This document shows, piece after piece, positions 37,841 through 48,165 of a DNA stretch of 64,000 nucleotides. Each line of letters begins with the position of its first letter. The first letter of the stretch is position 1. The translations under genes and the position numbers were made by a program. A model generated the notes under the pieces. It had not been told where the DNA came from. It made no database searches and was given only the letters and a program-made list of their open reading frames with translations. The DNA is from Augochlora pura (taxonomy: Eukaryota > Arthropoda > Insecta > Hymenoptera > Halictidae), in contig NC_135773.1 of NCBI RefSeq assembly GCF_028453695.1, positions 15,190,001 through 15,254,000 of the forward strand, in the 5' to 3' direction.

Positions 37841-38698
37841 AAGTATTCTTTGTTTTCATTTGATTGTACTGTGTAATTAGAGTGATCAAAAAGAACATTT
37901 GTAATGAGAGAAAAAGATCATGGAAAATGTATAAATTAATAGTCAATTAAATTCCGATAAGAAATGATTCGTTAATTCACAATCCGTAATCTATTAAATT
38001 CAATTGTATACTTGGAAATTCGTAATCGATGAACTTTCATCGTTGTCTGATACGTTTTATAAAGGAAACTTACTGTTCTTCAAATAAAATACTTTCTAAA
38101 TTTAAATACTAGATATAACTTCAAAAATGATTTTTTAAAATTACACCTGTATGTATAGTAGTAGAGATGTATAGTAATTACAGAGTATGTATCAAAATTT
38201 CCACGTTCATAGTACAATGATAATTGTACTTTCATAGTTAGCAAATATATTTCCACTATTTACTCGTACATATGAAATAAAGTAACAACAAATAAAGTAT
38301 GTAATCTTAATTAATTTAAATAAATAGAATATATCTAAACTTCCGATTTTTCAGCACTATAATTTTAAAACTGGAAGGAAATACATTTTAACAATAGACA
38401 TTGCGAAATACAATAATATAAGTAGAAAGAGTGTAAGTAAAGCAAATTCCTGTGCTAATAGATAAATAAGTGAACTATCGACAACGTTGTGTACGACTCG
38501 GAAATGATAATGGGGTTCTCAAAATCAGAGTTTGTATTATAAAATTGGAAACAAAAAAGTCAAGCTCATGTTGCACGTTAAATCAATTTTCATATCCCAT
38601 CATTATCGAAATTATATATGACAGATTGTTTTATATACAGGTGGCATGTAAAACTCACTTCAGGAATAGATTTTACACATGAAAACAATAATGATAAC
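37841..38698. other. Intergenic AT-rich DNA, nothing recognised
   Basis: No supported frame, repeat pair or RNA gene was seen. Confidence 0.35.
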
Positions 38699-38699
38699 A

Positions 38700-39247
38700 C
38701 TGTGAACAAAAAGTACGGTGAATTTGTTTATAAAATGTAAATTCTTTATTTATTCTTTATTTATTTTTTTTCCTAGGTTGGTAGGACTGCCTATAACATT
38801 TGCCAAGCGTCTGTTTGTCAAAAGGTTTAATTATCTCCGAGTTGCACGTGTTTTTGTAAACACCCAAAAGTCATCACGATAATGCACCATATCATACTGC
38901 ATTGGTTCTTCGCGACTTTTTTTGCCAAAAACTCGACTCGTATCGTCCCGCAACCACCGTATTCGCCTGATTTGGCTCCGTGCGACTTCTGGCTATTCAG
39001 GAAACTCAAAAGGCCTATGCTGGAATGTCGTTTTGACACGATTGAGGAGATAACAACCGAATCGTAAAAAGGTCTTGAAGGCTACACCGGAAAAAGACTA
39101 TTCCGACTGTTTCGACGACTGGAAAAAGCGTTGGCAAAAGTGCGTTTTAGCGGACGGGGATTACTTTGAAGGGGATGAAATTGATTTGTAAGAATAGATA
39201 AAGAATTTACATTTTATAAACAAATTCACCTTACTTTTTGTTCACAG
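38700..39247 (+). mobile_element. Internally deleted mariner with ~50-bp TIRs
   Basis: The left end CTGTGAACAAAAAGTACGGT (continuing to ..GTAAATTCTTTAT, ~50 bp) is the almost perfect reverse complement of the right end (ATAAAGAATTTACATTTTAT ... TTTTTGTTCACAG), with one mismatch in about 50. The 550-bp body keeps only the C-terminal third of the transposase. The TA duplication is seen on the right (CACAG-TA) but is worn to CA on the left. Confidence 0.88.
38858..39191 (+). pseudogene. mariner transposase C-terminal third, frameshifted
   Basis: Three frames in succession give the end of a mariner transposase: HHDNAPYHTALVLRDFF (second catalytic Asp), then STRIVPQPPYSPDLAPCDFW LFRKLKRPM (third catalytic Asp in PCDF, the mariner D34D spacing), then a tail with DWKKRWQKCVLADGDYFEGD EIDL and TAA. 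Frame changes occur near 38918 and 39063. The first ~230 residues, including the helix-turn-helix and first Asp, are missing. It lies between the two 50-bp TIRs on the + strand and cannot make active enzyme. Confidence 0.85.
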
Positions 39248-39309
39248 TAGTAGTTCATAAAAAATACGTCCTATTCGACGTTGTTTTTCGAGTTATGACA
39301 AGTTGTATA

Positions 39310-39408
39310 TCAACCCTTTGTGGTCATATTGAGTTCATACATTAGTATCATCTGATTGGAATTAATTTTCGTTGAATGTTTTGTCTAGTTCGGCAGTTCT
39401 AGTGTTAA
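39310..39408. mobile_element. Short TTAA-type element (CCCTTTGTGG..CTAGTGTTAA)
   Basis: The left end is TCAACCCTTTGTGGTCATAT and the right end GGCAGTTCTAGTGTTAA. The left arm resembles the start at 39654 (ATA..AGTATCAT..TG.TTGGAATT.ATTTTCGTTGAA). It probably belongs to the same family as 39654 and 24176, with a different right end. Confidence 0.4.
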
Positions 39409-39653
39409 TATATAAAATCCAACGAATACAATTTAGATACAAATAAGATTTTATTCGAATGAGTTATTCGTCTGAGAAAGAAAAGCATAAAACTCTGCCC
39501 AACTATTTGTCAGAAATTTATCAAAAATACTCGTTGGAAAAATGACTTGCACGTAATTCGAATCAGAATAAAAAATACAATCAAAATGCCCATTTTCAAA
39601 ACTTTATCCGGCTTTAATTACCAGTACATTGAATTTCACCTGAATGCCTACCC

Positions 39654-39840
39654 TTAACCCTGTGCGATTGTATTAAGTTTATACACAAGTATCATGCTGG
39701 TCGGAATTCATTTTCGTTGAACAAAAAGTAATACATAATATGCAAGATGAAGCTGGAAGAAACAAAATGTATTAATTATATTATAAAGTTTAGATATATG
39801 TAATACAATAATACGTTTAAATTTTATAGAAAACTGAAAA
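39654..39840. repeat. TTAA-started interspersed repeat, second copy of 24176-24380
   Basis: It starts TTAACCCTGTGCGATTGTAT and shares GTTTATACACAAGTATCATG, GTCGGAATTCATTTTCGTTG and TAATACATAATATGCAAGAT blocks with 24176-24380. The right end was not found. Confidence 0.5.
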
Positions 39841-40106
39841 AATAAATAAACAGTTTTGAAGGCTGAATGTAGACAAACGACCACCAAATGATTAAATTGA
39901 ATGGATTGTTATCATTGGAGCTACTTGAAATTCATTGTATACAAAATGTCGGTTAATAATATCGGAATGTCAGACGAAAGATTTGTACAAGACTTTCATA
40001 AAATGGAAAGTGTAAGACTCAATGATAAAATGTTTCCAGGTTTGTTGTGTTCAGATGCAAGGGGATCATTTCGAGTATTTGTTGCTAATATGAACAAATA
40101 CAGTGT

Positions 40107-40425
40107 TTTAACACTAGAACGACCCCGTGAGGTTGTCAGCAACCCCACATAATTTTTAAATTGTCTGCAAACGTGTAAATAAATACTACAACGTTATGTT
40201 ATACTTCACGTTTTATAGTTTCAAATTAATAAATAATATTTTAATTATTAAGATTTTACTTTGAGACGCTACAATGAAGTCCTCTTCATAAAATGAAGGA
40301 TTAAACATTCAAGTAGATGTAAACACAAAATAAATATAAGGTTTATTTTTCTTCTAATAAATTATTGCGATTGAAAATGTTCTAATTATTGTAATTGTAA
40401 AGAAAGTGGTACGACAAGGGGTTAA
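40107..40425. mobile_element. TTAA element, family 7 (CTAGAACGACC..TACGACAAGGGG)
   Basis: It starts TTAACACTAGAACGACCCCG and ends GGTACGACAAGGGGTTAA, TTAA on both sides, 319 bp, non-coding. The start TTAACACTAGA also resembles the right end of the piggyBac element at 56424 (TTAACACTAGATTTACC on the minus strand). A truncated inverted copy lies at 12268-12512. Confidence 0.65.
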
Positions 40426-40560
40426 GTTGCAGCTGTATTGGGCTGCGATCTCCCTTTCTTCAAAAAGTAAATCATAATGCATGAATTGCTAAGCTTGGTA
40501 CAACGAGAACTTGTATTTCATCTTAAAAAAATTACTAATTTTTGCAGCGGTGATGCCACT
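40185..40560 (+). repeat. Interspersed repeat containing a TTAA element, copy 2
   Basis: This is the reverse-complement partner of 12120-12512. Similarity crosses the right TTAA of the family 7 element and continues ~120 bp beyond (AAAAAGTAAATCATAATGCA, GGTACAACGAGAACTTGTAT, TTCATCTTA). Confidence 0.65.
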
Positions 40561-40954
40561 TATGTCGAAAAATGGAAGGGAGTCGTTTTACAGTTAAAAA
40601 AGAAACTCGCCATAACTCGAAAACAAAGTTGAATAGAATTAAATAAATAATAAATTTACATAAATTATTTTTATGTAAATTTATATTTTTCTGTATTATG
40701 TTCATGCGTAGAACCTATTCCTAAAGTGGGCCGCACATATTACGGGACACCCTGTATATCTTGTTTGTAATAGTACAATTCTTATAACAATACTTGTTCT
40801 GATTCCCATTCCCGCACTTGTTTCTTCTTATTATCGAAGATTCGCGCGCTACAAGATGCGCGATGGGGATGTACATTTTACACATTCGCTGTCCTAGGTT
40901 TAGGAGACTCACCATTCTAGTACGTGATTTTGGAACATTAGTTCCACTGCCATC

Positions 40955-42223
40955 TTAACACGTTGACGCCGGTGTGCATCACCGTGGGTCACACTTGTAT
41001 TTCACAAAATAGGTTTACTTTTCAATTCTCAACATTATAAACAGACATTCAATATTATAAACATAAAATAATTACTTAATTTTTTTTAATGTAATATTTG
41101 AAAACATGGTGGGCAGAGTGCCGATTGGCCCTTACATCGGTTACAATATGTTTTTACTTTTTTCGCCTTATTCGCGGCATACTGCCTACCTTTTATTCTA
41201 GACATACGTTTATAGCATTCTTTACATCACTGTCTCGTTTTTCTCGCGGGTCCTTGGAGCGTCTGTAGAAAATGTCTGCGTTGTTTGGGCACTGCTTCAG
41301 TTTCAAATTGTACATTTAGCGGTTCTACTTTACTGAGGCGATAATCGATAATTATTTCGCGGAATTTTAAAATTTTCATACATTTGGTACCTCGTTTTCT
41401 ATGCATGTACCAAGCATTGACGAGACAAGTCCCCCATACTAATTCGATTACTATATTCTTCTATACCACTTTACCGTTCTGCGTAGGCAACTATAATAAG
41501 AAGACATCTGATCCGATAGGTCAACCCCCTTCTTAGCTTCGTTATAAAGAAATACTATGTCCGGCTTTAATATATTATTTCTACCCTGAACAATAACACA
41601 TTTGTGGTTTTCAGAAGTGCCTAGCATGCATACCGGCCTATTATCCGTTCACTTTAAAAATCTAACGCCGCTCCAATTTTTAAAATACGTGGACACAACC
41701 CGTTGCTGTTTCCGTTTTGCTTGTAGCGGGAGAAATTTTTTATTAATTTTTATTGTATCACAAATGTTCACAGAATTGCGTGCGATGGTGAGAATTCGCG
41801 TCAGACCTCTACTATTTGAGTAAAATTAAATAAAGTATTCCAAAATTAGGGCTAAAACTGGTCCCGTCAGGTTTATTTAACATTTACTAATGTTGTATTA
41901 GTTGAAGTCTACGGAATTCGCTGAATCTAACATAAATCGTATAGCTTTCGTAGTTTTGTTATAAATTGAGGTCAAAGTTGAAAGATTGCGATTTTTTTCA
42001 AAATCGATTTCCTCAAAATACTAAGGATGATAGACAAAAACTGATTTCAAATTCGTTTTTAGCTCGTCGAGATCTATAAACATCGCGTAGTGATTATTAC
42101 AGCGCAGACATCGTATCGAACAGCGTAATCTGAGACGCGCGCCGCCCCACGGAGCAGACCGTGAATTCGGGCGCCGCCTCACGGAGAAAACTCTGAAAAT
42201 CAGCGCCGTCGTCAACTTATCAA
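40955..42223 (-). mobile_element. Decayed piggyBac-type transposon, putative parent of family 4 MITEs
   Basis: The left end TTAACACGTTGACGCCGGTG and right end CAGCGCCGTCGTCAACTTATCAA are inverted repeats, the right one worn. The 1.27-kb body carries the C-terminal part of a piggyBac transposase on the minus strand (41086-41740). The subterminal sequences (GTGGGTCACAC on the left; GAGAAAA.TCTGA..ATCAGCGCCG on the right) match the MITEs at 35538-35760 and, more loosely, 56842-57125. Confidence 0.8.
41086..41740 (-). pseudogene. piggyBac transposase C-terminal fragment with cysteine-rich domain
   Basis: Read on the minus strand: TDNRPVCMLGTSENHKCV, then ILKPDIVFLYNEAKKGVDLS followed by DQM (third catalytic Asp of the D-D-D triad), VIELVWGTCLVNAWYMHRKR, then CKECYKRMSRIKGRQYAANK and KVKTYCNRCKGQSALCPPCF with a stop at 41086-41088. 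The C-x2-C ... C-x2-C ... C-x2-C pattern is the zinc-binding C-terminal domain that recognises piggyBac ends (family knowledge). A TGA directly before the CKEC segment and frameshifts around 41460-41500 break the frame. The first two catalytic Asp and the N-terminus are gone. This protein is clearly different from the piggyBac at 54505. Confidence 0.85.
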
Positions 42224-42245
42224 GAGATACAAGCTTTTCGAACTG

Positions 42246-42420
42246 AAATTCAATATGGCCGTGAATCTCACGCACTCGTCTCTCGTTGGCTACTTTTTTT
42301 CATTAATAACTCGTTAACAAAGCCGCGGATTGCATTTTCGCGAAAGAAAAGGTTACTCGAAATGGCCTCAGGAATCCCTCATTTCCCAGAGTTACAATAA
42401 TTTTGATACACCCTATATAC
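42246..42420. mobile_element. Right half of a CTCATTGGTC-family MITE, copy 3
   Basis: CTCTCGTTGGCTACTTTTTT, TCATTAATAACTCGTTAACA, TCGAAATGGCCTCAGGAATC, CCTCATTTCCCAGAGTTACA and the terminal TTTTGATACACCCTATATAC correspond to the right arm of 5452-5786. The left half is missing; the copy abuts the piggyBac relic. Confidence 0.65.
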
Positions 42421-42749
42421 AGTGTTACGTTATCACGTTTCATGAGCGACGCGAACATAGGCACTTGTTTATATTACGACCACGCTACTAGACTATACGT
42501 TTCAATTTATGGCGGCAGGAGGGAAGTTCGAATGTATATACAAATTTATATCGCATATTTATATAGAGACATTGTATCGCCCGAGAGCAATAACTGAGAA
42601 TATGTAAAGAGACAATGAGAGAGTTCCCACGAAGTTCATCGTCAAGCTTTCGCTTTCTTTAGCAAGACTAATCGAGGAATATAGACAATGTCACGTTGGC
42701 TCTCGTAAGATCCTCTACAATGTTGCACAAACTAAACGAGTCACAGTAA

Positions 42750-43288
42750 CAAATCCGGACCGCTAAAGTGTTGCACGTCGAAAACCTTTAGTTAGGGACT
42801 TCTCGGAACTCTCCCTGACCTCTCTCTCTCTCTCTCACGCTGTCCTTGAACCGAGGTCTTCGCGCGCGGCATACCCCACTCCGTTCGTTTCGGCGGGCTT
42901 TTTGCCCCTGCGCGCTCGACCGTCGCGCACTCCCAGCCGCACGCGCACCGCCGAACCACCAATCATCACCAATCTGCAACCAGAAGATGAGCCATCCGAC
43001 GAATCAGCATCCAGCTAGAGGACCCCAATTTTCCTATTGGACAAGGGAGGAAGAACCAGAAGGAACGCAGGAATAAAACTTGCTTTCCTCGGGAAAATAC
43101 AGACAGACTTTATTCGACAGTCAAAGAAAGTAGATCATAGAGCTCTATCAATAAAGTACCAGTTTTTGCTTAAAATATTCAAAGTTGTACAACTCTCTAC
43201 AACCTTTCACGAGCAGAGCGGTTCAGCGCTCCACGGGCAACCGAACCACATCAAATTCCCTACATCCAGACAATTCAAACCGTAACAA
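42750..43288 (+). mobile_element. LTR fragment or solo LTR (family B)
   Basis: The ~330 bp from about 42955 to 43288 (…TTTTCCTATTGG, TTTATTCGACAGTCAAAGAA, AGAGCTCTATCAATAAAGTA, CAACCTTTCACGAGCAGAGC, ending ACAATTCAAACCGTAACA) match the reverse complement of 58626-58970. The other copy shows that ..CCGTAACA is the LTR 3' edge, because a primer-binding-site-like sequence follows it there. Here unrelated DNA follows (ACAGTAAGC), which fits a solo LTR or a 3' LTR. AATAAA signals occur inside. The left edge is uncertain; the CpG-rich 42750-42950 part is assumed to be LTR. Confidence 0.6.
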
Positions 43289-45201
43289 CAGTAAGCTCTG
43301 AATTCAAGAATTATGTCCGGGGACAAGGAGGCTCTTTTACTGAGAAAATGCAGCGAATTGCTGTGCTCTCATTGGTTCATCATTCACAGCTGGACAGTGT
43401 TGCCCTCTCGGCCAATGACAAAGAGAGGAAATAGTAAGTGAAGAAGACAGGTACGATATCGACGCAACACATGCGAAATGAGTCAGACCGACAACCAATT
43501 CGTAGGTGGCGGGCGTTTTCGTTTAGCTGTGTTCAGCTGCGACTGAGGTTCATTCTAACGTGCGCTCGATATTTTTATTTATAAATTTTAAAGGTATTCT
43601 TCTTGCTAATTTCGTAAAATTTTGTCGTGTTTGTATCCCATTTTTATTTGATTTTTCTCCGAAATCAGATGGAAACAAACCGCGATATACATTCACTTTT
43701 GTTGTACAAGTTCCAATTGAATAATAGCGCAGCTCTCTTAAGTATCGAGAAACATTAATCACGCATTCGAAGATGGGTCCACTAATAAAAAAATGATCGA
43801 TACTGCTTACAAAAATTTCGAATTTTCGAAAACAAAAATTATGAATTATTTTTAAGAGAAACGCAATAACCAAAATGATATTATAAAAGACTTTGAATTG
43901 TTTGCTGACTTTAAGAATGAACATTTTTTTCAAAAAGGTATATATGACTTCCCCAATCATTGATAGAAAGTCGTAGGCAATGCAAGTTATTTCGATTAAA
44001 TATAATAAATAATGTGAGAAATTGCGCTTTTGGTTTTTTATTTTTATGCAACGCCCGTTTCATAGTTACCAACATAATAGCTTTACCGTGCTTGCTACCT
44101 CGTACTTTTCGCGCATCCGTACGTCTGGTGCTCCATCTAAAACGCGCAGCGCGATATTCGACTTGTACTTTTCGTTTTGTAAGATTCTCGATCACATTGA
44201 CAGCGAATTTGCGAACAATGCTCAATGCACATTGGGATATGATACGATTGTAGAAGAAAGTTGCCAATATCGTACGGGTTTCCTAACTTTTACTCCATTT
44301 AAAATGTGTTTTAAAATTGTATTGTGGCGGCAATTAGCAGCATCTCTTAATTTCTATGCTGTTCCCGCCAAATTCTATAAAATAGATAAGACTAATTTTT
44401 TATTTTGACAATGTTAAATACGCATTATCTATTTTACTAACATTACAGTCGCTTTTATTTTTATGCTAATATTAGCTTAGATTACGTTTAGTACTTGCGA
44501 AAATTCTAAAAGTCTATCAAATTGATTTTGTGATTATATAATCGCGTTTTTTGCAATTTCAGTGAAAAAATCCTCCTCGAGGATATTATACAATGTTTGA
44601 ATTGCTCGATTTGAGTACGTGGATCATGTGCAAAGTATTATAAAGCTTTATGATTGTCCCGACGTATTTGAATTTTTATAAGCATTCGTTTCTTTAATAA
44701 ATAAATATATGTATAAATTCAAATCATTCCATAAAGTACCATATTCCACTTTTCACCATCAGCTATACACTTTCCAAACCGTCTAATTATTAAATAAATT
44801 TTCTAATTTGTTATAAAAGTTATAACAGTGGTACAATCTAGGATAATGGTTACCAAAGTCGTATTTTCTCAACCTTTTTGATAATTAAAATTTAAGTTAA
44901 TAATAAGCCTTTTTACACATTTGTCAAATTAAAATTGTTTAAATAACATACCGTCGTATTCGAGTCGCGTTCAAAGCAATGATTAAGTAACGAAACGTCA
45001 ACTTGCCGAAATTCTTTTACTACGTCACAGTGATAATTATAAGAAAAATGTTGTTTATCCTTATCTCAGAATGTCTAAAGAATATTTAATAATTTTTCGG
45101 TACCGAAATAATAAGCAATTTAATCGTGACAGCCGTTTTCTAGTATGTGTGATACCTCATGTATACCGTATGAAATGTGTATGCAATGTCTACAGTGAAG
45201 A
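43289..45201. other. Intergenic DNA, no gene recognised
   Basis: A minus-strand open frame of 118 codons (43911-44267) with a basic middle part (VRKFAVNVIENLTKRKVQV, KVRGSKHGKAIMLVTMKR) overlaps plus-strand frames of similar length. None has an ATG in good context or a family I recognise. It could be a decayed or lineage-specific gene; I leave it uncalled. Confidence 0.3.
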
Positions 45202-45666
45202 TTAATCCCTTTACTACTGTGATCGTCTATGGCACCCTGCAATTTTATCGACTATTATTCCGATAGATCTTACCACAATTAGACAAAAAGCGCAAACATG
45301 TAATGTGACGAAAACATGACAGAAGAAGTGAGAAACATTGCGAATGTAAGAAATGTGAAGTAAGATTTTGTATTTGTCCGTGTTTCACACGACAAATAAC
45401 ATAATTGGTAGCATAATTGTATCACACTTTATTAGATTACTAGATATGTTGTGAAAAAAAGCTACACATTAATATTAAATGTTCAATGTTTACAGTAGCA
45501 AATTGGGTTCAGAATACGAAGAAGGAAAGAAATAATATTGTTTTAATGTAGTGAAATTTAGTTTCTTGACCATTGAGATATGTTTTCATAAAAAAGCATC
45601 CCTATTCAATTCCTGCCGTATGATAAGACCGGTGCGCATCAAAGTCTGCCGCAGTCAAGAGGTTAA
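45202..45666. mobile_element. TTAA MITE, family 2 (465 bp)
   Basis: It starts TTAATCCCTTTACTACTG and ends CTGCCGCAGTCAAGAGGTTAA. Interior landmarks: ATTTTATCGACTATTATTCC, CTTACCACAATTAGACAAAA, TCCCTATTCAATTCCTGCCG. The same element occurs inverted at 47234-47741. Confidence 0.75.
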
Positions 45667-45930
45667 CAATAAAAAATCCCGTAAAACTGCGCAAAAGATA
45701 TCTATATTTATATTGCTTTAACAATTTCATACCCAAACAGGATTTAACAAACGATTCGCAAAGTTAATTTAATAATAAATAACCGCGTTAAACAAGAGGA
45801 AGAATACGATCGTTTAAGGATCTTAAAGAATATCATTAACAGCAAACTCACCCATTTACTTGAGGGTGCATTTACTGCTCCGAAATGGGATTTACGATTC
45901 AGGGTGGCAGCGCACTAACCTCGCGCAATG
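45667..45930. other. AT-rich spacer
   Basis: Nothing recognised. Confidence 0.4.
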
Positions 45931-46152
45931 TTAAGCTGGTGCCAGGCCAATGGCCGTACCGAGCAAGGGTACGATCCGAGGGACTTCAGGTATGGATGGT
46001 ATAGTTAAAACGGAGTTCATTTTCACAGCATTCTCGCCAAACACTGACGACATAATTAATAACTGACACTTCCGCGTTGTGAAGATATCCGATGAGGTGT
46101 TTTCCTCATTATCGTCTCGATGACTGCGTCTTCGAATTGAAATATTACTCAC
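45931..46152 (-). CDS. Unidentified short ORF, left member of a possible divergent pair
   Basis: A 73-codon frame ends TIPSIPEVPRIVPLLGTAIG LAPA and TAA. An internal ATG gives a 40-residue product (from MSSVFGENAVKMNSVL), followed after the stop by GTTAGTG. It is GC-richer than the surrounding DNA. The Pro/Ile-rich stretch with PLLGT could be a small membrane or mitochondrial peptide, or a 5' exon, but I recognise no family. It reads away from the frame at 46413, with about 260 bp between the starts, as in a bidirectional promoter. It may equally be chance. Confidence 0.25.
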   Translation of the reverse strand: MSNISIRRRSHRDDNEENTSSDIFTTRKCQLLIMSSVFGENAVKMNSVLTIPSIPEVPRIVPLLGTAIGLAPA

Positions 46153-46412
46153 AATTCCTCGCGAATAAAAATTTTGTAATATTTTCTACTCGTAGTATTG
46201 TGACGATGTTTGCACTTTTGAACATTTATCTTATAACCTACACATTCTCTCGTCAGCACCTCACTCCACGAACACTCAACAAATTCGAAATTGCTTCAGA
46301 AACGATTCCAAAATTCTACGTACAGAAATCACCCGACAATTTCTATACGCGATCTTAACCGGTAGAAATTTGGAAAGCAACTGAAACTCGTCGTAACGGC
46401 TGATTCGCAACC

Positions 46413-46574
46413 ATGGCCTCAGCACCCTATCCGAAAATTTTACAACTTTTACCTGATGTCACATCTGGTCCGGGTCGATGCTGTAGTCTTTTGGCTATCA
46501 GGTATGTACGCGTACCTAGGCCTTACAAGTTAGCCCTGCGCGATGAAATTTGCTGGATGGTACAGTCTGCTTGA
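46413..46574 (+). CDS. Unidentified 53-residue ORF or first exon
   Basis: An ATG in strong context (GCAACCATGGCC) opens a frame reading MASAPYPKILQLLPDVTSGP then GRCCSLLAIR and on to TGA. A good donor (ATCAG/GTATGT at 46502) falls inside, so this may be a short first coding exon of 90 bp instead of a complete small protein. It is GC-rich (about 50%) in AT-rich DNA. No later exon was found before the retrotransposon block. Identity unknown. Confidence 0.3.
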   Translation: MASAPYPKILQLLPDVTSGPGRCCSLLAIRYVRVPRPYKLALRDEICWMVQSA

Positions 46575-46858
46575 AAGAACGTACATATACGGTAAAACCA
46601 TTTCCTACCTACTATTTCGGATTCCAAAAATTACTACATATTCTTCATATATTCTAAAATAAGAATAACGAATAAGAAAACGATAAATTTTGTATGCACC
46701 TGATATTTATTGCATTATTATGATAATTTAATATAATCATAACTTATGCACTGTTACCAGCGTGATAGCGATTTATAAATATCATCTTTGAGAAGTATAT
46801 GTCGCAAATAAAATGACATTAGCGGGAAGAACTTTCCGGTAAACCTAATAATAAGTGT

Positions 46859-47170
46859 TTAACACGATCATCGCCGTGTCATCCAAATATGGATGACACT
46901 CTACTTGTTCATTTAAATACGATTTTATTTACTTTATTTATCTAATTTACGGAAATCCCGTTGGTAGCATAGGAATTTAATGAAATAAGACCAGCAAATA
47001 TAAAATATACGAAATAAAAATATTAAAAATTTGCACACTATTATATTTATTATACATTTATTTATGTCTAAAATTTTTATAAAATATAACGTTATCCTAC
47101 GCATTCCGACTATCGGATATGAGCCCGATAAGAAACTCGACCGATTCACGCTGGGCAACGAACTTGTTAA
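46859..47170. mobile_element. TTAA MITE, family 5, copy 2 (inverted relative to 7329)
   Basis: It starts TTAACACGATCATCGCCGTG with the hairpin GTCATCCAAATATGGATGAC and ends GGGCAACGAACTTGTTAA. In reverse complement it follows 7329-7643 along its length. TTAA is intact at both sides. Confidence 0.75.
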
Positions 47171-47233
47171 TACCTTCAATTGTATAATCTATTCATGTTT
47201 ATATTTACTGCGATATTTATTGAATAAATCGAT

Positions 47234-47741
47234 TTATCCCCTTGACTACGGCAGACTTTAATACGCGCCGGTTTTAACAGCTGAGTTACGATGTGTGCCG
47301 AGAACGGCAAATTTTTGGATAGGGATACATTTTTATGAAAACATATCTCAATGATCAAGAAACTAAATTTCACTATATTAAAACAATATTACATATTTCT
47401 TTCTTCGTATTCTGAACCGAATTGCTACTGTAAACATTAAACATTTAATATTAAAGTAAGGCTTTTTCCACAACATATGTATCTAGTAATCTGGTAAAGT
47501 GTGACATAATTCGAAACATGAATAAATACAATTCCTACATTACATTTCTTACATTCATAATGTTTCTTACTTCTTTTGTCATGTTTTCGTCGCACTACAC
47601 GTTTTCGCCTTTTGTCTAATTGTGGTAAGATTTATCGGAATAATTATCGATAAAACTGTCAGGACGTCTATAGGCGCTTTCAGTGTTACAAACGCAAAAT
47701 TTCTAAGCGCTTATAGGCGACCACAGCAGCCAAGGAGTTAA
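47234..47741. mobile_element. TTAA MITE, family 2 (508 bp, inverted)
   Basis: It starts TTATCCCCTTGACTACGGCA (TTAA worn to TTAT) and ends CCACAGCAGCCAAGGAGTTAA. Near the right end are GACGTCTATAGGCGCTTTC and AGCGCTTATAGGCGACC, the same pair that opens the truncated copy at 4697. It is the fullest family member. Confidence 0.75.
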
Positions 47742-48065
47742 GAAATATTGCGATATAACAGACAAATGCTCTAGAAAGCAAAGGTAAGTAGATCGCTGTA
47801 CATAGTAACGTATTTCGTGAGTGTTGAGGGTAATTATTTTGTCCTTTTTTTCAATTATTTACGTATAGATGAAAACTCTAAATTACGATTATATTATAAA
47901 AAGAATACTTATTTTCTTATTTTTCGATTGCTCGGTCCCTGCGGATCGAAGGCTTCTCTCCTAATCTACTTGCGGCCTGCAATAATTACTCAGCGCAATA
48001 ATTGTGCGCGTCCTGATATATAATAATTGCGTGCGCCTTAGTTAACTATTGTATGCGCCTTAATT
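47742..48065. other. Spacer before the assembly gap
   Basis: The last 60 bases hold a direct repeat of TGCGCCTTA(A/G)TT words (GCGTGCGCCTTAGTTAACTA / TGTATGCGCCTTAATT). It may be retrotransposon or flank; undetermined. Confidence 0.35.
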
Positions 48066-48165
48066 NNNNNNNNNNNNNNNNNNNNNNNNNNNNNNNNNNN
48101 NNNNNNNNNNNNNNNNNNNNNNNNNNNNNNNNNNNNNNNNNNNNNNNNNNNNNNNNNNNNNNNNN
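48066..48165. other. Assembly gap (100 N)
   Basis: Exactly 100 N, a placeholder length. It removes the start of the gypsy pol (protease and RT fingers). Confidence 0.98.

Noticed and set aside
39901..40152. 83-codon plus-strand frame (MDCYHWSYLK..)
   Set aside because: It runs into the TTAA element at 40107 and has no recognisable family; probably chance.
43911..44408. 118- and 128-codon frames on opposite strands
   Set aside because: They overlap each other, the minus one starts from a non-ATG codon, and neither has a known domain; noted as unresolved, not as a gene.
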